From positions 186,001-250,000 of the forward strand of contig JAMYHL010000052.1 in the NCBI GenBank assembly GCA_025531455.1: DNA of 64,000 nucleotides, given 5' to 3'. Below, piece by piece: positions 33,495 through 45,621 of this stretch; position 1 is the stretch's first letter, and the number at the start of each line of letters is the position of its first letter. The DNA is from Apiotrichum sp. Y4204. Taxonomy: Eukaryota; Basidiomycota; Tremellomycetes; Trichosporonales; Trichosporonaceae. The notes beneath the pieces were generated by a model that made no database searches, was not told the origin of the DNA, and saw only the letters and a program-made list of their open reading frames with translations. Both the position numbers and the translations under genes were made by a program.

Positions 33495-34183
33495 ATGACT
33501 GGAGCCGAACCCTTGAATGCAATGTCAAGTACTCACACCCTTAGCTCGCGATACTCTTCTTCTCCACATCACCCTCGTCGCCCTTCGTCTCTGTCCTCTC
33601 AGATCCTCCGGCGCCACCAGCTGTTCCTAGCTCTCCGGTGCCCTACGACACCAATATCCCGGAGCGTGGCGCCTTCTGTCTCAACGGCGGCTACCTGTTT
33701 GACCCTGTTCTCGTGGGGTACCGAGAGATGCAGCGTGTATGGCGGGAGACACTCGACGGCGATGGAAAGGATGTTACTGCGGACGGTGCAGTTGGCGCGG
33801 CGAGCGCAGTAACCAAGCCATCGTCGGACGTCCCCGTTGGATCCAACCAAGCCGCCGACCCATTCGACGCACCTCCTTTGAATGCTGGGCCACCCGCTGC
33901 CGCCCAAACAACCGTCCGGTCGAGTGGCCTTCCGGATGGCTACGTTGATCTTAGTATCGGCGGGGTTGGTATTGTGCTCGATCTTGGGTGGCACCGCACT
34001 GATGAGGGCCTCCGTTGGGAGGTGGAGAATGTCCGCCAAGCTGCCGAGGCCAAGCGCGGCCGGCGAATTCTGCGACAGCGTCGCCGAGGGGTTACCCCAC
34101 CGCCCGTCGTCGCCGCCCCTGCCCCCACCGCCAACAAAGTCGACAACCCGTGGCTGCGCACGCCATTCGTCGGTCTGTGGTAG
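33495..34183 (+). CDS. Hypothetical protein, 3' exons
   Basis: The terminal exon 33603-34183 is GC-rich and open for 192 codons, ending PWLRTPFVGLW. An upstream exon ending at 33528 joins it in phase through a gtactc donor (atypical), giving 204 residues from ATG 33495. The true start may lie in the upstream exons near 32750. The chain has NGGYLFDPVLVGYREMQRVW, an Ala/Pro-rich middle, DGYVDLSIGGVGIVLDLGW, and a basic helix RGRRILRQRRRG. No family recognised. An upstream segment in the same frame as the first exon (33459-33488) reads DYGYLFHPVL, resembling the GGYLFDPVL of the terminal exon. Confidence 0.45.
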
Positions 34184-35935
34184 TGTTTGAGAGAGAGAAG
34201 GCAAAGGATGAACAGATAAAGCCTGATGATCGCACGAGCGGACTGTTGTGCGCGCTCGTTTACGGCTTGGGCCTAGACTAGACATGTTGTATCGTAATGC
34301 AGTTTCCTGTCCCTGTCTTCTGGTGCAGATTTTCGTGCTGTATGCTTGCTGTTATCTCTGCATCTGGATATCTGGACTGACTGATGGGGGAAGTGATCGT
34401 CGGACGCGTCCCGCAACGGCCGCACAGTCGGTCCGGCACCGTACGGCGTACAAGGGTTGAGCCCTCCAATGGCGATAGCCGTCTTGAGCCGCGAGCGGGC
34501 CCAAAGTGCCGATCCCTTCGTAGCCCAGAATTTAGTGGATCGGCGAGAGGCCGGGGGTGGGGCACCAGATAGGGAGATCCAAGCATGACTGGAGCCGGGT
34601 GAGCTGGTGAGGGGCCCGGGTAAAGCGCCGGCAATGTTATTGCTGACGTGCTCTGCGCTCTGCGCGCTGTAATGCGATCTGCGATCAAACGCGCATGCGA
34701 GCACCCACAAGCGAGCCCCATATAGTGCATATCAGCCTATTGAGCTATTGACCGACGGGGGGATAGCGCGTAGCGAGCTACCCCCCGGTTTTGCTTCTCG
34801 ATATTCGGCCCCACATGCCGCACGGCGTCTTCTTGCGCTTCTCGGTGTTCGCCGTTCCGCGGCACTAGGCACGGTGGGGGTCCTGCCTACCCACTGGCCC
34901 ACATGCCACTGCCGCCCAGCTGATCGCGCCCCATGCTGCAGCACTGAAACGGGTGTGCGGGGGCCGTTTAGACAGTGCATCCTCCCGGGGTGGATGTTGT
35001 CCTTACAGGATAATCAATGTTACTGTATCATGCACTCCACCAGGTTCGTCATAACTGTCGCACACAAAAAGGGAGGTTGCAGCGCGGCGTAACCATTGTC
35101 CTGTGATGGTGCTCAGTGAGTGTGGTAGCTTGGGAGGGGTGCTACGCCCACTCGATCTGGGTCCCTCCTTGGTGTTATAATGGATGAAAGACCCTTTTTG
35201 GTCCCTTTGACGCAAGCCATTCAGACGCTGTCTCTGATTCGCGCAGACCTGTCTTGGGTTGGGAGGTATGACGGCATTCAGTTGGGCCATTTGGGCAGCA
35301 AGCGGACGCGGGGTATCCCATTTGTATCCCATTTGTCTGACGTTTCTCGCTGCATGAGCCTGCATTGGCCTGTATGGCCCAACGCATGGGTCATGCGGCT
35401 GCGGCTACGGCTGCTGAGGCACGGAGGGTTCTGGCGCTGGGGGTAAAGGTTGTGTGCTTTTGGTGTAGGACCAAGTGAGGATGTAAGCGTGACCCCACAT
35501 TGGATGGATTCATGTAAAGCGTTATGCCGTGTGCCCATTGATCGGCGTCATAGCCGCAGCACCCCCTCTCCTCCCTCACTCTCGTACCCGCCGTCCGCCC
35601 CAGTCGGCCATCCGCCGTGCCCTCCCCCCCACATCATTCCAGCCGACACCACCACCACCAACCACACCCCCCACATCTTGCAATCCTTTGCAGCTATCTC
35701 TCACACTCTCTCTTGCATCCACATCGTTCTCACTGTCCCCATTCCCATTGTTCAGCGCTTCATACGAAGGCTGACAGAAAGCGAGAAAGAACCACAGATC
35801 CAAAACCACCCACGTTCTCACTCGCCAGCCCGACGCACGAGTGTCATCGCTCCCACACCCCGCATCATCCGTCGGCATACCCCACTGCGTCACTTGTAAA
35901 TCCTTTACAGCAGTCCGCTACCCGCAAAAGCAACC
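34184..35935. other. Intergenic, 5' region of glycogen synthase
   Basis: About 1.75 kb without a supported gene. From about 35,570 the plus strand is C/A- and CT-rich (caccaccaccaaccac, ctctctcacactctc), consistent with a long 5' UTR of the glycogen synthase gene. Confidence 0.5.
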
Positions 35936-38884
35936 ATGTCCGAGGTCCAGCGCAACGTCCACCAGCCGCTCCTCTTCGAGTGCGCGTGGGAGGTCGCGAA
36001 CAAGGTCGGCGGCATCTACACCGTCATCAAGACCAAGGTGCCCGTCACCGTCAAGGAGTTTGGAGACCGGTGAGTCTGATGAACGAGGCACGTCTCGCGT
36101 GACACTGACAGCCCCAGGTTATGCCTTATTGGCCCGCTGAGCTACAAGTCGGCCCCGGTCGAGGTCGAGTCGGAGGAGCCGTAAGTTGACGCCCACGCCG
36201 GATGCCCAATCTGACCACCAGCGAGCCCGGAACACCCATGGCGGAGGCCCTGAAGAGCATGAAGGACCGCGGCGTCAAGTACCTCTACGGCCGCTGGCTT
36301 ATCGAGGGTGCCCCCCGGGTCCTGCTCTTTGACACTGGTAGCTGCTACAACAGGTGAGTGGTTACGGAAGCCTATCAGCTTCATCGGGGGGTGGACGCTA
36401 GAAGGATCGTTAGCCGGGTTGGTCAGCTGACAGCGGCTCAGGCTCGACGAGTGGAAGTCCGACCTATGGAATATCGCCGGCATCCCTACCCCGCCTAACG
36501 ACCACGAGACAAACGAGACCATCGCGTTTGGCTACATGGTGGCATGGTTCCTTGGCGAGGTGAGTGGAGCGCATTTGGTGCGAGTGCTGGTGGTTGGGCA
36601 GCGAGAATCACACACGCCCGCAGTCACTACGGCAAAGACCTCCATGCCTGTGATCAAGGTGCCGCGCGTGTTGTTCCTGTGATACTGCAGCTAGTTGAGC
36701 CCCACCCATCCTTCAAGCCTCTGCACGTCCTATGCTGTTATCCCCCGATTCCCCTCGGCTGGTGCTTGGCCTCCTTGCGCTTTGACCTCGCACGGGGCCT
36801 GATAGCCGGCGGTATGAGTAGCCAACAGCGCACTGACGCTTTCACAGTTCTCATCGCGCTGCCTCGACCGTGCCATTATCGCCCACTTCCACGAGTGGCA
36901 GGCAGGTCTTGCTATTCCCCTTTGCCGCAAGCGCCACATCGATGTCACCACCATCTTCACCACCCACGCTACCCTCCTCGGCCGTTACCTCTGTGCGGGC
37001 AGCGTCGACTTCTACAACAACCTCCAGTACTTTGACGTTGACCACGAGGCCGGCAAGCGTGGTATCTACCACCGGTGAGTCACACAGTGGAGCGCGGATC
37101 GCGAACGAGAGCCCAACTGCTCCACATACGTGGGGATCGTTCCGGGGAGCTCGGGGAGTCAGGCCGAGGATCTCGGCGATCCTTCGCTCTTACGGAGCTA
37201 GGAGCACTGATCATGGAAGTCGCCAATCCGGGGGAGCAATATCGGTCATTGATGAGCCCGCCGATCAGTGCCGCAGATCGCCTCAGAGTAGTCAAGCTGT
37301 TCATGAGGGCCGGGTTTTGCTGACATTCTAGCTACTGCATTGAGCGCTCGGCGACGCACTGCGCGGATGTGTTCACCACGGTCTCGCACATCACTGCGTA
37401 CGAGTCGGAGCACTTGCTGAAGCGCAAGCCCGACGGTGTTCTCCCCAACGGTCTGAACGTGGTCAAGTTCGCTGCCATGCACGAGTTCCAGAACCTCCAC
37501 TCCCTGTCCAAGGAGAAGATAAACGAGTTCATCCGTGGTCACTTCTACGGCCACTACGACTTTGACTTTGACAACACGGTCTACATGTTCACCGCCGGTC
37601 GTTACGAGTTCCGCAATAAGGGTGTCGACATGTTCATCGAGTCGCTTGCCCGCCTCAACGCGCGTCTCCAGAAGATGAACTCGAAGATGACGGTCGTTGC
37701 GTTCATCATTATGCCTGCCGCAACCAACTCGTACACTGTCGAGGCCCTCAAGGGTCAGGCTGTTACTGGCGCGCTCAAGGAGTGTGTTCAGCAGATCACG
37801 GAGCGCGTCGGCAAGCGCCTGTTTGAGCACGCCGCGCGCTACGACGGTACCCACGGCACCGAGCTGCCCAACCCCGAGGACCTCATGTCGTCCGAGGACA
37901 AGGTGCTCCTGAAGCGCCGCGTGTTCGCCCTTAAGCGTAACACCCTGCCTCCCGTCGTCACCCACAACATGGCAGACGACAGCAACGACCCGATTCTTAA
38001 CCAGATCCGCCGCGTCCAGCTCTTCAACCGCACCTCGGACCGCGTAAAGGTCATCTTCCACCCCGAGTTCCTCAACTCCAACAACCCGATTCTCGGTCTT
38101 GACTACGAGGAGTTCGTCCGTGGTTGCCACCTTGGTGTCTTCCCGTCCTACTACGAGCCCTTCGGTTACACTCCGGCGGAATGCACTGTCATGGGTATCC
38201 CCAACGTCACCACCAACCTCTCGGGCTTTGGTTGTTTCATGGAGGACCTTCTTGAGGCGCCCGAGGACTACGGATGCTACATCGTCGACCGTCGTAGCCA
38301 GGGTGTCGAGGAGTCTGTTGAGCAGCTCACCAACATGCTTCTCAACTTCACCCTCAAGTCGCGTCGCCAGCGTATCAACCAGCGTAACCGCACGGAGCGT
38401 CTGTCGGAGCTTTTGGACTGGAAGTCGCTCGGTCTCGAGTACGCCAAGGCGCGCCAGCTCGCGCTTCGCCGCGCGTACCCCGAGTCGTTCAACGACGAGG
38501 AGCCCGAGTTCACTGGCGTCCAGCGTGTCGCCCTCTCCGCACCGGGCAGCCCCCGCTACCGCTCGGGCTACATGACACCGGGCGACTACGCCACGCTCAC
38601 GGAGGAGATGGAGCACCTCTCCACGAGCGACTACATGGGTGGAAAGAGTGAGTCTCCAAGCGAGAGTACATCCATACTGACATTCAGACTGGAAGGGTAT
38701 CAACGACGAGGAAGAGGACCACCGTTACGGCTACCCGATTGTGATGAAGCCGCGCACGCGTTCGGACTCGCTCGCCTCAGCCATCTCGGGCACTATGACG
38801 CCCTCTGGCGGACGGAAGCTCAGCGAGAAGGACCTCGAGAAGGCAGACGCCGCGCTCGAGTCGCACAACGCCAACGGCAACTGA
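35936..38884 (+). CDS. Glycogen synthase (GT3, 7 exons)
   Basis: Builds alpha-1,4-glucan from UDP-glucose in the cytosol. Exons: 35936-36069, 36118-36180, 36222-36353, 36442-36559, 36848-37074, 37332-38647 and 38688-38884; 728 residues, normal for fungal GSY. The N-terminal [31 protein letters not shown] and [14 protein letters not shown] motifs are clear. The retaining-GT E-x7-E pair is in [13 protein letters not shown] (about E500 and E508). The C-terminal tail holds [15 protein letters not shown] and [17 protein letters not shown], typical phosphorylation clusters for inhibition by kinases and activation by glucose-6-phosphate. Two introns (288 and 257 bases) are unusually long for this window. 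Confidence 0.96.
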
Positions 38885-40746
38885 GCAACAGTGGTAGATG
38901 GAGGAGACGCGTAGGGTGTGAATAGGGGGACGTGTCGTCAACAGTTCGGAGTTGAGAGTGGGAGCCAAGTGGAGGGAGCGGAGTGGTTAATGTGATCGTT
39001 TCTTTCGTACTTCAATGCAATGCATCCAGCCTTATGACTCGTGAATGTAAAGGAGCCCCGCGCGCGGTGACCAAAGCTGCGCTTATCCTTATCATATCAG
39101 AGAAACCGGGATACGCAGACATCACAATTATCGGTCTACAGGGTACATCAGCCATGAGGATCCGCAGCTCGGCGGCTCGGCGGCTCGTCGGCTCGGCGAT
39201 CGGCGATCAGTGATCTGCATTATGATCTTTGACAGTCTACTGATAATTTGGAACGGGGAGACGGGCCTGTTCGCCGAGCCATGGAGAAAAAGAGACTATC
39301 ATAACCTGGGCCGAAGCCCGGGGGAGAACACTGCTACTGTTTCTGTCATCCACGCTGCACGCCATTCACAACATGAATTGCCGGATTGTAAGTCCTCTCC
39401 AACATCACCGCTTATCTGTTGCTGACCGTAGCGACTTGCTATAGCTAAATCTTGTGTTCCTGTCTCTCCCTCACCCGATGACGAAGCAAGCGTCGGCTGG
39501 AGAAGGGAGATAACGAACCGTGAAGATCCACCACAGAAAGACGTCCGTCGCACACACGGATCAGTCAGCTGTTCCTGTCCAGAACGGTAGAGGGGCTCAC
39601 CAATTGACCACTAACCTCCTTACGAATGGAGTCTCCGGCTCATGAACAGCTGGTCCCAGGCGCATCTGGACCGTCCATTCTGCACTCGCGCACTCTTATC
39701 TCCCACACATCGTCTGATCCGGTGACAAACCACCACCGCCATTGCGGCATGTGGTTGCGACTGGCACCATCAAAGCGCTCGCTGGGCGCTGGAGCCGCCC
39801 AAATTCCGCGCATCGAATGCAATAATCAAGGGAATGAAATGCATACAGAGCTAGTCAGCGCCTAATAAGCTATCAAATAGAATAAGCTAATAAGCTATGA
39901 TAAGCGCTGCGTGGCACGCAGCGACTGCCGTTTTGCCATAGTGATATGCTTGCACCATTGCCTCCCAAACGTCATAGAAACCCTAAAACCCCCAGCATCC
40001 CCGAGGTCCACCATAGGAGCACCTCGGTGCCCGAGGTGGATGTCACTGATAATGGCCGGGCTGTTCAGGCTGTCTCATTGGGCCGATGGCTATCGTGCCT
40101 GGCTCACCGATCCTCCGTTCTTGCACTGTCGGCACGGCCGGCAACTTTTTCTAACACTCGAGGGTGCGACTATATTCGGCAACGGCTGTGCTGACGCCAT
40201 CTGCTGCGTTCATCGGCGCCGTGCCGGGAATTTTTCTTACCTGATTCCAAACATGCAAACACTGCGTGCTAAACGCAGCACGCAGCATTACCATGTGACT
40301 GTATGCTGCATGATATCTGGCACCACCATCAGCATGCACCATGCCGACCATGCCAGAATGCTACCGCTCCGAGCCTCCGAGCCCTCGGCCCTCGGCCTCT
40401 CGCACCCCCGTCGCGCTAGCGCGCTTCCCTCGCTTCCCACTGGCCGCTGGCCCGGTCGATCGGCCTGTCGGGGGACAACAAACCTCAAACCTTGCGGTAG
40501 ATGATATTGTAGCTTACTCGAGAATTTCTCATCCTAGGCCGATGCACATATCTGTGTCGTGTTGCTCCACTCGACTCTTAGCGAGAGAGATTCTTATATC
40601 TACACTGATATCCATCCTCTTGTCCCCATCAGATAACAATCGAACACCTCCATCACATCGTCGTCACTTGGTTTCACTCCACCTGATCTGAAACTACTGT
40701 ACCACAACACGCCACTGCCTCGCCACCAGCCACCCTACCGCCCACC
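38885..40746. other. Intergenic
   Basis: About 1.9 kb without a supported gene. A ggcggctcggcggctcgtcgg short repeat lies at about 39,170-39,210. AT-rich ataagctaataagctatgat lies near 39,880. The last ~100 bases are C/A-rich 5' UTR of the next gene. Confidence 0.5.
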
Positions 40747-42816
40747 ATGGCCGCCAACCCACCACAGGCGTCGCCGAGGTTGTCGCCGTCAATCTCGCCC
40801 AGCGTATCTCCCCGAATCACAACTTCGCGCTTGCCCCGCGTCGCGGAGGATGGTAACGGCGCCGAGGCCCTCGACGGGGGCCACGCGAGCACCGCGACCT
40901 TCGTCAACCCGCCCCTCAAGCGCACCGACACAACACAGTCCAAGCTGAGCCGTATCGTCTCGCAGTTGCCCAACCCCGAGCGCGGGATCGCCGAGCGACC
41001 CGGAGGTCCCGGAGGGCCGGGCGGTCCTCCCGGCCTCAAGAAGTATTCCCACAAGTGTGAGTCTCTACAATACTTGAGCCGATCTGACGCCAGTCTTCTC
41101 CCCCGAAATGAAGATGTTCCGCGGCATCGTGTTTAAGATTCTCGGCATGACGGTTGTTCTCACCATTTTCGTCATGTGGACTTGTGCTTCCTTCTACTGG
41201 GGCTCTCGTGAGTATTGCAACGGGCTGTAAAGACGCGCTGGAGTCGTGTAACTGGCGTGGAAGTGTTGCCAACACTAGAGGTGTTGGAGGGTTGCTGGTT
41301 TTTGCCAAGTTCCCGCAGATCCTCCGGTGGTGGCGCGTCTGCGGCATCTGGTCGAAAGCTCCACATTTCTTGCGCCCCACAGCGCGTCTCCACCGTTCTC
41401 CGTTCCCGCTACCCCTTGGTTCCATTCCTTCTGACACACACAGTCTGGAAAGGCAACCACTACACCGATAAGCTCACGGTTCGCGTGATCGACCTTGACG
41501 GCGGACCCATCGGACAAGCCATCTCCTCCAGTCTTCTCTCCCGCCATGAACTGGGATACTTCCACACCGACGCCAACAAGTTCCCGGACATGGCCGCGAT
41601 CGAGCACGATATCGTCCAGGAGGGCGCATGGGGGACGATCACCATCAACAAGGGCGCATCGGCCGGTCTTGAGGCTGCGCGCGCGACAGGCGACTCGTCA
41701 TACGACGGTCGGAAGGCCGTCTCCTTCATATTTGCCCAGGCGCGCAATGAGCTGGCCACGGGCTCCTACCTCCTCCCTCTCGGCCAGGCTGCGCTCTCCG
41801 AGATCACCGGCAAGCTCTCCGCCCAGTCCACCGCCCAGTACATGGCATCCAATGCCGGCAACTCGACGGCCATGAACCTCGTCGCCCGCGCCCCTACAAC
41901 CATCGCGTCGCCCATCGGCTTCTCAATCGTGAACCTTCGCCCCTACGACCAGCCCGTAGCGACTGCTATTACGCTCGTTGGTGTGAGTATCCGTGCTCTG
42001 TTGCTGTCATCGTTGGCCTTTGCTAACGCATCTAGAATATCTACGTTCTCATTTTCGCGTTCATGTCAACAATGGCGAACAACGGAGCGCGTGAGATCAT
42101 CGCGCCGTATCTCACAACGCGCTCGTACCTGTTGTACCGCGTTTGTGCCCCGCTTCTCCTTTATCTGCCCCTCTCGTTCGCCTTTGCCATGGTCAACCTG
42201 CCGTTCAAGCCCCACTTTGACGCGCACTTTACATACGCAGGCGGCTTCTTCCTCTGGTGGTTCATCCTCTACCTCGGCATGGGCGCTCTCGGGTTGTCGA
42301 CCGAGTTTGTCATTACGATCCTCGGACCAAAGTTCACCGGCTTCTTCCTTGTCCCTCTCATTGGTGAGTAACCTTGGGCCCGTTCTTGGGATCACCGCTA
42401 ACCCTCAGTCGCCAACGTTTCTGGTGTTTCCGTTCCCCACGAACTGCAGCCTTGGATCTACCGCTATGCCGTGGCGATGCCATTCTACAACCTGTCTCGA
42501 GGTAAGTGTCATTTGCCACATACGCCACGCCCACCAACCGCCACGTTGCCTTCCGTTCGCCACATAACCACCCCCAAGCCTCTCCTGCATTCTGGTGTGC
42601 ATCTGCTGACAATCTACAGCTGTCCGTACACTGATCTTCAACACAAAGAACACGCTTGGTCTCAACATCGGTATTCTGCTTGCCTGGATGGCCGTCTCGC
42701 TCATCACTATCCCGTTGACCACCTGGCTCTACCGCCGCGGCGCCGTCAACGAGCACAGGCGCGAGGTGGGCGAGAATGAGACAGAGATAAAGACCCCGGA
42801 CGGTCGCATTGTTTAG
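40747..42816 (+). CDS. SNG1-like membrane protein (DUF3533)
   Basis: Exons: 40747-41056, 41094-41207, 41444-41982, 42036-42363, 42409-42501 and 42620-42816; 526 residues. The family includes yeast SNG1, linked to nitrosoguanidine resistance and plasma-membrane phospholipid asymmetry. Layout: a disordered Ser/Pro N-terminus with PGGPGGPGGPPG; a first transmembrane helix (IVFKILGMTVVLTIFVMWTC); a large extracytoplasmic region starting WKGNHYTDKLTVRVIDLDGG, which recalls the YhgE/Pip-type ectodomain; then about five C-terminal helices from NIYVLIFAFM to VSLITIPLTTWLYRRG. The C-terminal tail is acidic. Intron 2 (236 bases) is longer than most here. Confidence 0.85.
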
Positions 42817-43091
42817 GCAGTTAGTTAGTTGGAAGAGGGATTTATATACCATTATAGACCACAAAACTTGATATCTTCAGCACCTGAATAGAATGGGTGT
42901 GTGTAATGCTACAGACCGACTATAGTATTTTGCTACACCTCAGACCACTGGCGGCACTGCGGACGTGCAGCTGCCGTTCCAAAAACCATTCTGGCGCAGG
43001 GTAAACATATCTTATCAGCCGCGATGACACCTCTAAACTCGCACAGCGGGAGAACAAAAGCGATCAACGCGCCAATCGCAAAAATGTGATC

Positions 43092-43180
43092 GGCGAGATG
43101 GCCGAGTGGTCTAAGGCGCTGTGTTCAGGAGTTTACTCTTCCGCAGTCTTCGGACGTGGGTTCGAATCCCACTCTCGTCA
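43092..43180 (+). tRNA. tRNA-Leu(CAG) with 11-base intron
   Basis: Mature sequence identical to the tRNA at 14344. The intron after TTCAGG is 11 bases (agtttactctt) rather than 9. A run of five T follows at 43209-43213. The short 3' trailer (atttagttcctcc) resembles the trailer of the other copy, so the two derive from one duplication. Confidence 0.93.
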
Positions 43181-43515
43181 AAAGAGGATTTAGTTCCTCC
43201 TGCCAAAGTTTTTGAACATTCCGAGCAGACAATTGCTTTGATTCCCTTTGGTTTGCATGCGGGAGTTGCGCTAGATTGCAGGAAAGAGCCTGTCATCCCT
43301 TCCATGTTCTCGTGAATGTCGGTGTCGGCCAGGCACCATTGCGGGGTCGCATGCGCGATCTACGTACGATCTACGGGAACTGGGGGGTACAATTTTTTGG
43401 GTGGCAAGAAAAATCACGTGACCGCAAAAGTTGATCACACGGTACCGGGCACGATCCCCACCACCCACAACTTTGACATTGTTGTTGCTCATATCGTCTC
43501 CCCCAACCCGCCACG
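43181..43515. other. Intergenic, promoter region of DIM1
   Basis: About 335 bases. An aattttttgggtggcaagaa element lies near 43,390, with CA-rich 5' UTR just before the start. Confidence 0.4.
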
Positions 43516-44833
<1,318 letters not shown>

Positions 44834-45621
44834 ACACAGTGTTGTACTATTTTGCTTTCGCTTTCTTCTCGGGACACGGCCGCGGTGCGGTTGCACTGTA
44901 CTTGCTCCGCGCCCAACCATGACATGTACACGTATGCATTCACATGCAGCATGATAATACCGCCGCAAACTACGAATTGACCAGGTGCTGTTACAACACG
45001 CCAAAGCGCGGCTTCGAGTCTGCGCATCAGGACGCAACGGCAACGTGGTGTATGCCGGTTAAGGTCGCGATCGCGGACCACGGTCGGTATCGGTCAAAAA
45101 AAAAAAAAAAGTTGGTGTAGGCAACGAGAGATGCGATGACATGTTGGTGATGATGATGGTGCCAAGAGTTCGGAGTGCGATGGTGCATGGCGAAGGCAAT
45201 GGGATAACTGCTGTCATGTTTTCATTCGTGTGGAGTTTATGGTGTTTTCGTCTGTCGTCTGAGTCTCGGGGCCAGTGAGTGTTTCGATTCATTGTTTGTG
45301 TTTGCAAAATGATGCTGCTGTTGTGAGGCTGTTGGCATGCGTCGACATCGGCGTCGCGTGTAGGTTGTAAGTTGTATAGTGCGGAGATGAGGGGACGAAG
45401 CGAAGGGCATGGGCGCGATGGCGCCGGCAATAAACGAAGAAAAAAAGGAAGGAGAGCGAAAGTTGAATACAATAGATGCAATGATCGCGATGCGGAGTCG
45501 GGACGGACATGGTCCGGCGTGATGGGAATGTATATTTTAACGAATCGTGCAACGATGCTCAATCTAGAGTTAGAAAGAGAAGCACCTTTACCTCACTCAC
45601 TGGCACTAATTCTCCTTTTCC
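44834..45621. other. Convergent intergenic region
   Basis: About 790 bases between the DIM1 and LARP1-like stops. It contains a poly-A run of 15 at 45096-45110 next to a cgcgatcgcg palindrome. No gene seen. Confidence 0.6.

Noticed and set aside
36560..37331. snoRNA hosted in the long glycogen synthase introns
   Set aside because: No convincing C/D or H/ACA box pairs found by eye in either intron.
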